A DNA stretch of 64,000 bases, taken from contig NZ_NPEA01000004.1 of NCBI RefSeq assembly GCF_002812205.1, forward strand, positions 186,001 to 250,000. Direction: 5' to 3'. The translations under genes and the position numbers were made by a program. The notes beneath the pieces were generated by a model that made no database searches, was not told the origin of the DNA, and saw nothing but the letters and a program-made list of their open reading frames with translations. Within the stretch, counting starts at the first letter, position 1. Each line of letters starts with the position of its first letter. This DNA comes from Leptospira neocaledonica (GTDB lineage: Bacteria > Spirochaetota > Leptospiria > Leptospirales > Leptospiraceae). Below, in pieces: positions 14,346-23,169 of the stretch.

Positions 14346-16640
14346 ATGAGCTTACAGCTGACTTTTTTTTCTTTTGGATCTTTGATCGTTTGTATATTTA
14401 CCGCGGTGCTGGGAAGTTTTTTAGCCGCAATCCGAAACAGATCTAAATCCAGTTTTTATTTGGCTGGAGCATTTTTTCTATTATCAATCCACGCGTTTGC
14501 ATTCGTGATCGCATATAGTATAGACTCTCCAGCAGCAGCTTATCATAGATGGCTAATTTTGGCCGTTATCCCTGCATTTTCTTGTATGGGGCAGTTCTTT
14601 TTCTTCTATCCGAATCCGTTAAAAGAAAAATTTGCATTTCGTTTTCTAAGCTTTCAATTATTCGTTTGGATTACCTTTTCTGCATATTATATTTTCTGTA
14701 CATTTCAAAAAGAACCTATATTTGATTTTTCAGAACAGATCTGGACCTTTTCACTTCCTTTAGAGAACAAAATACTAAGTGTTTTGGTATTAATTTATTC
14801 TTTTTTAATGATATTCACGGGGATATGGAGAAGTTGGACTGCTTCCAAAGAATCCAATCGTTTTACGGGACTATTCGTCTTTTTCTTCTCCCTTCTCATC
14901 TTTCCCCCGGTGATCGCGAACAGCATGAGTCGCGCAGGATTGATCTCCAGAACCGACTTCTTGACGATTTATACTTTCTTCATGATCCCTGGAAGTTTTG
15001 TGATCCTGGTGCTTTATATCAATACCACTTCAGACCAAACTCGCTTTTTGAACAGGATCACTGGAATTTGTTTGGGCACATTCTTACTCATTTTGTATTG
15101 GATAGGACTCGCTTCTGTTTCTAGACAAGAAGATACATTCGATCTGAGTAAGTTGAGAGAGGCCGAGAATTCGATTTTTATAAAGAAGAATGTCCCTAGA
15201 GCAGATTCGGTATCGCATGTTGGAATTCCAACAAATCAGAATTTAAACTCCACCGCAGGCGTAGAAGTTTCTACAAACAGAGACTCCAGCAAAAGATTCC
15301 CGAGGCAATCTTCCGGATATTATGACTCAGTTTTTCCTTCGGAAGCGGAACGATATTTTATAGAAGGTACCGAAGAAAAACAAAGATCCGTATTATATAA
15401 ATTTTTTCTCGAGAACCCGGATCGAAAATACGAAGCAACATTTCCATACGAAGAATATAGGAATTTTCTTCATCGAATGATCAGGCCTTACTTCGCAGTT
15501 TTATTCATCACTGTATTTGTAGTACTTTTTGGATTCAGGCTCTTTTTTAGAGGAGCGATCTGGAATCCTCTAAAAAATTTATTAATAGGAATTGGTAAAG
15601 TAAACCAAGGCGATTTGAATACAAAAATCCAAGTTCGAATCCAAGACGAGATCGGTTTTCTTACCGATTCATTCAACGGAATGGTAAGCTCCATTCGAGA
15701 AGCGAGAACTGCTCTTTCCGTATATGCGGATACATTAGAAGATCAAGTAAAGGACAGAACTTCCAGGCTAACACAATTATTGGAACAACAACAGGGAGAT
15801 TATTTTTTAACGTCCCTTCTTCTAAAACCTTTCGGAATAGAAACAATCCGGAATGGAAGTGTCTTTGTAGAATCTTTCACCCGCCAGAAAAAACAATTCG
15901 TATTCAAAGAACAAAGCCACGAGATCGGTGGTGATCTTTGTATGTCGACCAGCCTTAAAATCGGAGGAACAAATTGTACAGTGTTCATGAATGCGGATGC
16001 AATGGGAAAATCCATCCAAGGTGCAGGAGGTGCAATCGTTCTAGGTTCCGTTTTCGGTTCCATCTTAAATAGAACAAGGTTATTCGAAGATAAAACGATA
16101 GAGTTTACTCCTCAACGTTGGTTACGTTCCGCTTTTTTAGAACTTTCTAAAGTGTTTGAAATTTTCGAAGGAAGTATGTTGGTTACTGCCGTTATAGGTG
16201 TGATAGAAGAATCCACTGGTAAAACCTATTTAGTAAACGCAGAACATCCTTCTCCCATCTTATACAGAAATGGAAAAGCAAGTCTGATACCGACCAAACA
16301 TTTTTTCAGTCGGATCGGATTGCCATTCGATCCATCTACAACCTTCACAGTCCAATCCTTTCAACTTAAACCAGGCGATTGTTTGTTCTTAGGCTCTGAC
16401 GGTAAAGACGATCTGATCGTAGGCATCCGTGAAGATGGAAGCAAAGAGATCAACGAAAACCAAGAAGCTTTTTTATCTAGAATAGAAGAAGCGCAAGGAG
16501 ATCTACATAAGATCTACCAGGACATGGAGGAATATCTTACGGACGATATTTCTTTTTTAAAAATAGAATACTCTCTTTCTAGAGTGTCGATCAGAACGAA
16601 CGGACAACCTACAAGACTCGTATCAAAAGAAACGAATTAA
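14346..16640 (+). CDS. Multi-TM sensor, HAMP and SpoIIE/PP2C-type phosphatase
   Basis: 764 residues from the ATG after GGGGG; a TTG 12 codons earlier overlaps the promoter. About seven membrane helices, an extracytoplasmic loop (about 275-385), an eighth helix, a HAMP domain (about 404-460), a coiled linker and a SpoIIE-type PP2C domain (about 520-745) with IGGDL, NADAMGKS, NAEHPSP and FLGSDGKDDL metal and fold motifs. The sensor and HAMP closely resemble the sigma-54 activator at 7577 (shared HRW in the early helices, YRNF before the eighth helix, NPL entering HAMP, DEIG and SIREAR in HAMP). It probably dephosphorylates an anti-sigma-antagonist-like partner, none of which is in this window. 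A 16-bp dispersed palindrome is embedded in frame at 15218. Confidence 0.9.
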   Translation: MSLQLTFFSFGSLIVCIFTAVLGSFLAAIRNRSKSSFYLAGAFFLLSIHAFAFVIAYSIDSPAAAYHRWLILAVIPAFSCMGQFFFFYPNPLKEKFAFRFLSFQLFVWITFSAYYIFCTFQKEPIFDFSEQIWTFSLPLENKILSVLVLIYSFLMIFTGIWRSWTASKESNRFTGLFVFFFSLLIFPPVIANSMSRAGLISRTDFLTIYTFFMIPGSFVILVLYINTTSDQTRFLNRITGICLGTFLLILYWIGLASVSRQEDTFDLSKLREAENSIFIKKNVPRADSVSHVGIPTNQNLNSTAGVEVSTNRDSSKRFPRQSSGYYDSVFPSEAERYFIEGTEEKQRSVLYKFFLENPDRKYEATFPYEEYRNFLHRMIRPYFAVLFITVFVVLFGFRLFFRGAIWNPLKNLLIGIGKVNQGDLNTKIQVRIQDEIGFLTDSFNGMVSSIREARTALSVYADTLEDQVKDRTSRLTQLLEQQQGDYFLTSLLLKPFGIETIRNGSVFVESFTRQKKQFVFKEQSHEIGGDLCMSTSLKIGGTNCTVFMNADAMGKSIQGAGGAIVLGSVFGSILNRTRLFEDKTIEFTPQRWLRSAFLELSKVFEIFEGSMLVTAVIGVIEESTGKTYLVNAEHPSPILYRNGKASLIPTKHFFSRIGLPFDPSTTFTVQSFQLKPGDCLFLGSDGKDDLIVGIREDGSKEINENQEAFLSRIEEAQGDLHKIYQDMEEYLTDDISFLKIEYSLSRVSIRTNGQPTRLVSKETN
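15218..15233. repeat. 16-bp dispersed palindrome, copy 3, inside a coding sequence
   Basis: TGTTGGAATTCCAACA, a perfect palindrome. It is read in frame as part of HVGIPTN in the low-complexity extracytoplasmic loop of the SpoIIE-type phosphatase. Confidence 0.85.
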
Positions 16641-16660
16641 AAAACAATAAGGAGAAAAAA

Positions 16661-17557
16661 ATGCAAAGTGGATTTTTATTGGAGATAGTTCTTCCGATCT
16701 CACTTTTTATAATTATGTTCGGGATGGGATTATCTTTGACACTCAAAGATTTCGAACGAGTAGCTCTATTCCCTAAAGCAGTATTGGTAGGACTTTTGGC
16801 TCAACTTTTACTATTACCGTTTTTAGGATTTATGGTGGCTACTATGTTCCACTTGGAACCATTACTGGCAGTGGGATTAATGGTTTTATCCTGTTGCCCT
16901 TCAGGCCCGACTTCAAATATGTATTCGTATTTGTTCAAAGGAGATGTGGCGTTATCTGTAACATTAACTGCTCTTATTAGCGTGATCAAACCTTTCACAC
17001 TACCGTTTTTAACTTACTACTCCATGGTATATTTTATGGGAGAAGGGAAAACGATCGATCTTCCTATACTCAAAACCATTTTACAACTTTTCATCATTAC
17101 GGTCCTTCCGGTCGGAATTGGTATGGCTGTAAAAAATTATTCTCCGAAATTTGCTGCTGCTTGCGAGAAACCGGTAAAGGTTTTTTCAATGATCATTCTG
17201 TTTGCAATCATTGCAGGTCTTGTACGTCAGAACTGGGAAAAGATGTGGGGATTTTTTGCACAAAGCGGAGCCGCTGCTCTTACTATGAATTGTATCTGTA
17301 TCAGCCTTGGGTTTTTACTCGGATTACTTTTACGTTTAAGTAGAACTCAAGCGGTCACGATCGCTTTCGAGTTAGGGATCCAAAATGGAACAACTGCACT
17401 TTTGGTAACGGGAACTATATTACAAGTACCTACGATGACTGTAGTCCCCATTACTTATAGCCTACTCATGTTTTTAACAGCACTGGTTTTCGGATTGTTT
17501 ATTTTAAAAAACAGAAGGTCTATTTTAGACCAACCATCTTTAGAAAGAGCAAGTTAA
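16661..17557 (+). CDS. Bile acid:sodium symporter (BASS) family transporter
   Basis: 298 residues, about nine to ten membrane helices. BASS-family signatures are the CCPSGPTSN motif (about residues 73-81) and the ELGIQNGTTAL motif in the C-terminal half, which form the crossed-helix sodium/substrate site. Bacterial members carry bile acids, pantoate, 2-keto acids or other organic anions; the substrate is unknown here. It starts 20 bp after the phosphatase stop with AAGGAG before the ATG, so it is in the same sigma-54-driven transcript by inference. A paralogue lies at 44498. Confidence 0.9.
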   Translation: MQSGFLLEIVLPISLFIIMFGMGLSLTLKDFERVALFPKAVLVGLLAQLLLLPFLGFMVATMFHLEPLLAVGLMVLSCCPSGPTSNMYSYLFKGDVALSVTLTALISVIKPFTLPFLTYYSMVYFMGEGKTIDLPILKTILQLFIITVLPVGIGMAVKNYSPKFAAACEKPVKVFSMIILFAIIAGLVRQNWEKMWGFFAQSGAAALTMNCICISLGFLLGLLLRLSRTQAVTIAFELGIQNGTTALLVTGTILQVPTMTVVPITYSLLMFLTALVFGLFILKNRRSILDQPSLERAS

Positions 17558-17569
17558 ACCTAATTAATA

Positions 17570-17601
17570 AAAACCCCGAAAGAATTTTCCTTCGGGGTTT
17601 T
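17570..17601. terminator. Bidirectional rho-independent terminator
   Basis: AAAACCCCGAA and TTCGGGGTTTT form an 11-bp stem around a 10-nt loop, with T-rich sequence on both sides. It serves the BASS gene on the plus strand and the thiolase gene on the minus strand. Confidence 0.9.
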
Positions 17602-17611
17602 GGCTTTAGAG

Positions 17612-18937
17612 TTAATTTTTATATCTTTCGATCAACATGGAGCCTGCAATTCCTCCATGAGCACATGCGGTAAGTAATACTGTATTTGCCTTTGGATCTT
17701 CTTGCAGGTCCATGATCGCATTATTCACTAAACGAACTCCAGTCGCACCGAATGGGTGACCGATCGCAATGGATCCTCCATTAGGATTGATCTTCTTCTC
17801 ATCGAATCTTTTTTCCCAATCCCAACCAGTATCCATTTTCAATTGTTCCATGGCCGCTACTGCAGTAGCGGCATACGCTTCATGGATCTCTACATAATCC
17901 ATATCTTCTAATTTGAGTTGTAGGTCTTCCAACAAACCTTCTGTGGCAACTGCTTGTCCAAGTCCCATCAAATTCGGATGAACACCTTTCATTCTCCATC
18001 CGGAAAGTAACCCTTCTATCTTTAACCCGAGAGCCTTTGCTTTTTCTACAGTAGTGATGATCACTCCTGCGGCTCCGTCGGAACGAGGGCTTGCATTGAA
18101 GATAGAAACTGTAGGCCCATGCGTCTTCTTCAGATCTTTTCCATATTTTTTCTTAAAGTCTTCGAATTTACTTTGAGGATTATCAAATAGAAGCATTGCT
18201 CTTCCCATACGGCTTGGGTTTTCTACGAGGCCTTTTCTAAGTTCTACCGCCTCGTCTATTTTTAATATATTACCTTCTTGGTCTTTTACAGGAATGATAA
18301 ACGGCTCATATCTCCCTGCCATAGAAGCATCATACGTGCGCTTAAATGATTCGAATGCGATCTTGTCTGTGATCTCGCGAGACAATTCATAATTCTGTGC
18401 AAGTATTTCTGCGGTGACCTGCATACCGTAAGAGCTCTCTCCATCGTCTAGACCATCCTCGAGAGTGTCTCTTAACTCTACTCCTTCCGGAAGGTTATCT
18501 GGCAGGAGTTTATTCAATTTTTCTAATGATCCGGTTTTCTTATTCAAACGTGCATTTTTTACGATAAAAGGCATATCGGTCTGAGACTCCTCACCGATCA
18601 CAAGAAATACTTCTCCTTCTCCCAAGATTATCCTTCTGGCGGCTTCTGAGATAGCCTCCAATCCAGATACACAGTTATTTGAGAGAGTGATGGAAGGGAT
18701 TTCATCCCTGAGCCCGATTAGATTTGCGATTACTCGAGCTGGATTCGGAGAACTTGGAAATCCTTCCCCCACCACGATACCGTCTATTTCTTCTTTTTTG
18801 ATCCCACTTTTTTGGATGATACTTTCTGCCACAATCTTTCCTAAGTGATGAGCCGGATAAGCCCCCAACCCTTTTGCGATCTGTGCGAATGGAGTCCTAA
18901 GCGGAGTACAAATTGCGAGTTTAGTTTCGAGTTTCAT
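17612..18937 (-). CDS. Acetyl-CoA acyltransferase (FadI-like thiolase), copy A
   Basis: 441 residues. Thiolase family: active-site Cys in LSNNCVSG, the HEAYAA motif, GGSIAIGHPFGATG with the catalytic His, and the second Cys in TACAHGG. It catalyses thiolytic cleavage of 3-ketoacyl-CoA in fatty-acid beta-oxidation, or the reverse condensation. Length and the long loop region resemble the FadI/trifunctional-beta type rather than the 390-residue AtoB type. GGGAG precedes the ATG. It is a tandem copy of the next gene, aligned without gaps and mostly identical. Confidence 0.93.
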   Translation of the reverse strand: MKLETKLAICTPLRTPFAQIAKGLGAYPAHHLGKIVAESIIQKSGIKKEEIDGIVVGEGFPSSPNPARVIANLIGLRDEIPSITLSNNCVSGLEAISEAARRIILGEGEVFLVIGEESQTDMPFIVKNARLNKKTGSLEKLNKLLPDNLPEGVELRDTLEDGLDDGESSYGMQVTAEILAQNYELSREITDKIAFESFKRTYDASMAGRYEPFIIPVKDQEGNILKIDEAVELRKGLVENPSRMGRAMLLFDNPQSKFEDFKKKYGKDLKKTHGPTVSIFNASPRSDGAAGVIITTVEKAKALGLKIEGLLSGWRMKGVHPNLMGLGQAVATEGLLEDLQLKLEDMDYVEIHEAYAATAVAAMEQLKMDTGWDWEKRFDEKKINPNGGSIAIGHPFGATGVRLVNNAIMDLQEDPKANTVLLTACAHGGIAGSMLIERYKN

Positions 18938-19073
18938 CGTTTTTCTCCCGATTCTATTTCGAAAATTTTAATTGGTGCATATACACTATTTAGACCACAA
19001 AATGGAGAAGATTGAAAGCAAAATATTTCGAGGGCTCATCTATAGATATGTAAATATAGCAATCCGAGTGCAT

Positions 19074-19106
19074 AAAAAAACCCCGAAGAAGTTTCCTCCT
19101 CCAGGG
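19074..19106 (-). terminator. Rho-independent terminator of thiolase copy B
   Basis: On the minus strand CCCTGGAGGAG pairs with CTTCTTCGGGG (Watson-Crick plus G-T pairs) around a GAAA tetraloop, followed by seven T. It separates the two thiolase genes, so each is probably its own transcript. Confidence 0.85.
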
Positions 19107-19132
19107 TCCGATTCGATTCAAGAAGTTAAGAA

Positions 19133-20458
19133 TTAACCTTCGAATCTTTCGATGAGCATTGCTCCTGCAATTCCACCGTGAGCACAAGCAGTGAGAACCA
19201 CTTTCTTAGCTTTAGGGTCTTCTTGAAGGTCCATGATCGCGTTGTTCACCAAACGGATACCAGTAGCTCCGAATGGGTGACCGATAGCGATAGATCCACC
19301 GTTAGGGTTGATCTTCTTCTCGTCGAATTTTTGCTCCCATTTCCAACCGGTATCTTTTTCGATTTGAACAAGAGCCGCAACTGCAGTCGCAGCAAACGCT
19401 TCATGGATCTCAACGTAGTCTACGTCTTCGATCTTAACTCCGGTGTCTTGAAGAAGGGCTTCAGTAGCATAAGCTTGTCCGATTCCCATCAAGTTAGGAT
19501 CCACACCGTACATTTTCCATCCGGAAAGAACTGCTTCGATTTTTAATCCAAGAGCTTTAGCCTTTTCAACAGTAGTTAAGATAACACCAGCTGCTCCATC
19601 AGAACGAGGGCTCGCGTTGAAGATAGAAACGGTTGGTCCATGAGATTTTTTAAGATATTTGGAATACTTGGTTTTGAACTCATCAAATTTCATTTGAGGG
19701 TTTTCAAAAAGAAGCATCGCTCTTCCCATACGGCTTGGGTTTTCAACAAGTCCTTCACGAAGGCCAACTGCCTCATCAATAGTAAGTTCAGTTCCATCTT
19801 CGTCTTTCATAGGGATGATGAATGGAGCGTATTTTCCTGCTTTAGAAGCTTCTAATGCTCTTTTGAAGGATTCAAACGCTAATTTATCAGTGATCTCGCG
19901 AGAAAGTTCGTAATTCTGAGCAAGGATCTCAGCAGTTACTTGCATTCCGTAAGAAGTTTCTCCGTCACCAAGTCCGTCCTCAAGAGTGTCTCTAAGTTCA
20001 ACACCTTCAGGAAGATTATCAGGAAGAAGTTTTTTCAGTTTATCCAAGGATCCCGCTTTCTTGTTCAATCTTGCGTTTTTCACAACGAAAGGCATAGAAG
20101 TTTGGGACTCTTCTCCGATTACTAAGAAAAGTTCGCCTTCTCCAAGAACAATACGGCGAGCAGCTTCGGAAAGAGCTTCGATCCCGGATACACAGTTATT
20201 GGAAACTGTGATCGAAGGAACTTCGTCTCTGAGTCCGATCAGGTTAGCGATTACTCTCGCGGAATTCGGAGCGTTAGAGAATCCTTCCCCAACCACGATC
20301 CCGTCGATTTGATCTTTTTTAACTCCACTCTTTGCAATAATATCTTCAGCCACTATACGACCTAAGTGATGGCCAGGATAGGGTCCTAAAGCTTTCGCAA
20401 TCTGAGCGAAGGGAGTTCTTCTTGGCGTACAAATCGCCAATTTTTTATCGAGTTTCAT
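19133..20458 (-). CDS. Acetyl-CoA acyltransferase (FadI-like thiolase), copy B
   Basis: 441 residues, the same length as copy A and mostly identical, including NNCVSG, HEAFAA, GGSIAIGHPFGATG and CAHGG. Same predicted reaction: 3-ketoacyl-CoA thiolysis. CTGGAG lies 7 bp before the ATG. Differences from A cluster near the N-terminal substrate side and in the mid-region after residue 205, so chain-length preference may differ. A strong terminator follows it, so copy A is not simply read through. The upstream gene on the same strand is a thioesterase-like protein 52 bp away. Confidence 0.93.
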   Translation of the reverse strand: MKLDKKLAICTPRRTPFAQIAKALGPYPGHHLGRIVAEDIIAKSGVKKDQIDGIVVGEGFSNAPNSARVIANLIGLRDEVPSITVSNNCVSGIEALSEAARRIVLGEGELFLVIGEESQTSMPFVVKNARLNKKAGSLDKLKKLLPDNLPEGVELRDTLEDGLGDGETSYGMQVTAEILAQNYELSREITDKLAFESFKRALEASKAGKYAPFIIPMKDEDGTELTIDEAVGLREGLVENPSRMGRAMLLFENPQMKFDEFKTKYSKYLKKSHGPTVSIFNASPRSDGAAGVILTTVEKAKALGLKIEAVLSGWKMYGVDPNLMGIGQAYATEALLQDTGVKIEDVDYVEIHEAFAATAVAALVQIEKDTGWKWEQKFDEKKINPNGGSIAIGHPFGATGIRLVNNAIMDLQEDPKAKKVVLTACAHGGIAGAMLIERFEG

Positions 20459-20510
20459 TGTCTTTCTCCAGACCTTTTATTTGGTACGTTCATTAGAATA
20501 AGATAATATG

Positions 20511-21374
20511 TCATTTCGAGCCTCCCTCGGGGAATTCGGTGACTCGTGCGAATATTTTCAGCAGATCTTCCCCAGGTTTTTTAGGTCTAGATTTGCTTAC
20601 AGATACTACGAGTAGGTCATCCATTGATTCCGCTAGAATCTCTCCAGTTTCGGAGTCGCTGACTTCTTGTCTCATACGGCTCCAAATTTTATCAAAACTA
20701 TGAATCCAAGTTTGTATCTTAGCTCTTCTACCTGCGGCGAGAGGTTTACGATAACGGATCTTTCCACCCATATAGAAAAGTGTGGTATCCATTGCGACCA
20801 GATCTTCCAGACTTAGTCCGCATTCAGCGGTAAAATTCCAGCGACCTTCTTCCAATAACCTCCAATAATGAGAAGGATTATAGTCACCGAATGGATTTCT
20901 TTCGCAGTAAAATAGATCTCTTTCCGCAAGCGTGCGTTCGCAAGTTCCGGAAAAAGAAGGTACAGATTCGAAAGAAGAGATCAGTTCTTCGGAAGGATCT
21001 TGGGCTGCGATGAGTTGGAAAGGTTTTCCGTCCTTCTCAGTTCTTACTAATGTTTTGATCTCTGCTGCAACTTTTCCGTTTGGATCCAAAACTTCTTGGG
21101 AGAAGGCTAACAGGCCGTCTTGCCCGGAGCGATAACTAGTGCGTATGGATAATTCAGTGTTTTCCATTTGTTGGGCAAGAAAACGTATATCTGCCCCGAC
21201 GGTTTGTAATCGAACTGATTCTTCGATCATTCTTTTCCAAGAATAGCCCGCTTCTTCTAAGATACGATATCTATCTCCTAGACAAGAGTCTTCATAAGTC
21301 CTGCTAGTAGTATGCCTTTGTGTATCTAGATCCGAAAATCTGGTTCTGACTTGTTCTTTTTCCGTAACAGACAT
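20511..21374 (-). CDS. Double-hotdog acyl-CoA/acyl-ACP thioesterase-like protein
   Basis: 287 residues from the ATG with AGGACGG just upstream; a GTG six codons earlier lies within that ribosome site. Two hotdog repeats of about 130 residues are visible: TRFSDLDTQRHTTSRTYEDSC near the N-terminus and ERNPFGDYNPSHYWRLLEEGR near residue 165, each with the Asp/Asn pattern of 4-hydroxybenzoyl-CoA-thioesterase-like enzymes. It probably hydrolyses acyl thioesters. It heads the strand towards the two thiolases and diverges from the TetR gene, with a palindromic operator between them. Confidence 0.78.
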   Translation of the reverse strand: MSVTEKEQVRTRFSDLDTQRHTTSRTYEDSCLGDRYRILEEAGYSWKRMIEESVRLQTVGADIRFLAQQMENTELSIRTSYRSGQDGLLAFSQEVLDPNGKVAAEIKTLVRTEKDGKPFQLIAAQDPSEELISSFESVPSFSGTCERTLAERDLFYCERNPFGDYNPSHYWRLLEEGRWNFTAECGLSLEDLVAMDTTLFYMGGKIRYRKPLAAGRRAKIQTWIHSFDKIWSRMRQEVSDSETGEILAESMDDLLVVSVSKSRPKKPGEDLLKIFARVTEFPEGGSK

Positions 21375-21431
21375 TTTGAACCGTCCTGACACTAGCTTAG
21401 ACCCCTGGGAAATCGGGGCAATAAAAAAATA

Positions 21432-21447
21432 CAGAACGTTCGTTCTG
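21432..21447. promoter_or_regulatory. TetR-type operator between the thioesterase and tetR genes
   Basis: CAGAACGTTCGTTCTG, a perfect inverted repeat with 7-bp arms and a 2-bp centre. It lies 58 bp upstream of the thioesterase-like ATG and 82 bp upstream of the TetR ATG, the usual place for an autoregulated divergent operator. Confidence 0.75.
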
Positions 21448-21528
21448 GTTTTTTATACGCTAAACCCAAATTCTATTGACGAAACGAGGTTTTTAGGGCA
21501 ATACTGAAAAAATAACGTATTTAAGCAC

Positions 21529-22140
21529 ATGACCGCTCAAAGAAAAAAAAGAGATTCCGGTGCCAGTGTCCGAGAAAGAATTCTAGATACTGCGACAGAT
21601 CTTTTCTATAAACAAGGATTCTCCAATACCGGAATGAGACAGATTATCCAAGAATCCGGTTCGGTGGCTGCTAGTCTTTACGATCATTTTCCTTCTAAAA
21701 AAGAACTTGGGATCGCTTACCTTGCTCGTCAGGAAGAGAAGACTCTTTCCGATCTTGGTTCTCTCATGGAAAGATATCCGGAAGTCCAAGAATTTTTAAG
21801 AGCGTGGGTAATCTTGAAAGAAAGACAGATCCGCCATCATGAATTTTTCGGAGATCCGTTTGCCGGTTTTGCAAATCAGGTTATGGATGCGGACCCAGAA
21901 TATACAGAATTTCTAAAAGGTATCGCGGAGAAATGGACTAAGATGATCCGAGACTATCTTAGTCGTGCAGTTGCTTCTGGACAATTTTCCAGAACGATGG
22001 ATATACAATATGTTTCCAGAAGAGTATTGATGGCGTATCACGGTTCCATCACTCTATGGAGAATGACCAAAGATCTGCGTTATATTCGAGAAATGGAAGA
22101 TAGTCTTAGAGAAATTTTCGAAGATTATATTGCAAAATAG
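21529..22140 (+). CDS. TetR-family transcriptional regulator
   Basis: 203 residues. N-terminal TetR HTH (about 15-62): [17 protein letters not shown], the recognition region [19 protein letters not shown], then an all-helical ligand domain of the LmrA/YxaF-like type. It is divergent from the thioesterase-thiolase genes, with a perfect palindrome in the 154-bp gap. By analogy with FadR/PsrA-like TetR proteins, the ligand may be an acyl-CoA. The target set and ligand are inference. Confidence 0.88.
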   Translation: MTAQRKKRDSGASVRERILDTATDLFYKQGFSNTGMRQIIQESGSVAASLYDHFPSKKELGIAYLARQEEKTLSDLGSLMERYPEVQEFLRAWVILKERQIRHHEFFGDPFAGFANQVMDADPEYTEFLKGIAEKWTKMIRDYLSRAVASGQFSRTMDIQYVSRRVLMAYHGSITLWRMTKDLRYIREMEDSLREIFEDYIAK

Positions 22141-22147
22141 ATCATAT

Positions 22148-22996
22148 TCATTTCCGTGCTTTGGATCCGAATTTAATCCTAGATGCCGCTTTGCCTTTTT
22201 GAGGCTCTTCTATCACATCTTTTAATTCCGTTTTTTCTGCCTGCAAAAGTTTTAGCGGACTTTCTGCACTTACCTTACAATCCTGCATATGAGTTGCTGA
22301 AAAATTCGTAACGGCCAACATCATCTGAGACCAAGCAGTCATACTTTCCGGATTTCTTTTTGCACTTTGTAATCCGTACAAGATAGGATCCTTCATCTTA
22401 TCCATCAAATTACAGGCGGGAAAATAAATCCCCCCTCCCCTCTTCAAAAATCTCGAGACCGGAATAAAAAGAAAATTTCTAATATGGCTTGGCTTCCCTT
22501 TAGAAGCTTCTGCAAATTTAAGATAGATGATCAGATTTTTTTCCGCAAGAGTTTCTGCCTCCTTGATTGAGGCGAGATCCTTCCTGATAATGGATGAAGA
22601 TCTTGCAAATCCTCTTTCTATCTCATGCCGAATGTGACGAGCACATAGATGTTGTATCATCTCCCATCCTCCCAGCACCACCGATTGAGGACGATAGTAT
22701 GTGATAGAATCGTCCTTTTCCAGATAGAAATGTCTTCCTTCTTTCTGGTTCAGGTCATAATATAAGTCACCGATGATCACACTATTAGAGGCGTGCTCTT
22801 CTGCAGAATGTCGTAGTTCCTCTAAGGCAACCGCATCCTTCAACGGAACAAAAGAGTCGTTTCCGGCCAAAAAATCCAAACAACTTCCGATAAATTCGTG
22901 ATGTTCGCTATGCTCCTGATAAGCGATCACTTGGGGAGAGCTGCAGGAAAAGTGGAAGAATAAACTAATTAGAAAAAAGAACAGAGATCGAGCCAT
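22148..22996 (-). CDS. Hypothetical lipoprotein
   Basis: 282 residues; no family recognised. The N-terminus is a lipoprotein-like signal with FHFSC (Cys18). The mature part is rich in His, Glu and Arg with several helices; a lysine-rich C-terminus (GKAASRIKFGSKARK) ends it. Early residues HSEHHEF and later HIRHEIERG are metal-ligand-like but not part of a motif I can name. It is convergent with the TetR gene (7-bp gap) and divergent from the channel gene. It may be a spirochaete-specific outer-membrane lipoprotein. Confidence 0.7.
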   Translation of the reverse strand: MARSLFFFLISLFFHFSCSSPQVIAYQEHSEHHEFIGSCLDFLAGNDSFVPLKDAVALEELRHSAEEHASNSVIIGDLYYDLNQKEGRHFYLEKDDSITYYRPQSVVLGGWEMIQHLCARHIRHEIERGFARSSSIIRKDLASIKEAETLAEKNLIIYLKFAEASKGKPSHIRNFLFIPVSRFLKRGGGIYFPACNLMDKMKDPILYGLQSAKRNPESMTAWSQMMLAVTNFSATHMQDCKVSAESPLKLLQAEKTELKDVIEEPQKGKAASRIKFGSKARK

Positions 22997-23169
22997 AATC
23001 TACCCGACCGAGTTTTTCATATTCCGTAAATTCTGTCGGTCAAAATCTCGGATCCGGTTTTATAAATATTTAGATTTAGATTGATTATAAAGGGAAGTTT
23101 GAAAATAAATTTCCATCCATAGGATTTTAGATTTGAAATCGCAGATTCTATAACGAATCTTCATCCCTC

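Noticed and set aside
18990..19187. Small minus-strand frame spanning the thiolase B terminator
   Set aside because: Runs through a strong terminator and the end of thiolase B in another frame; not a gene.
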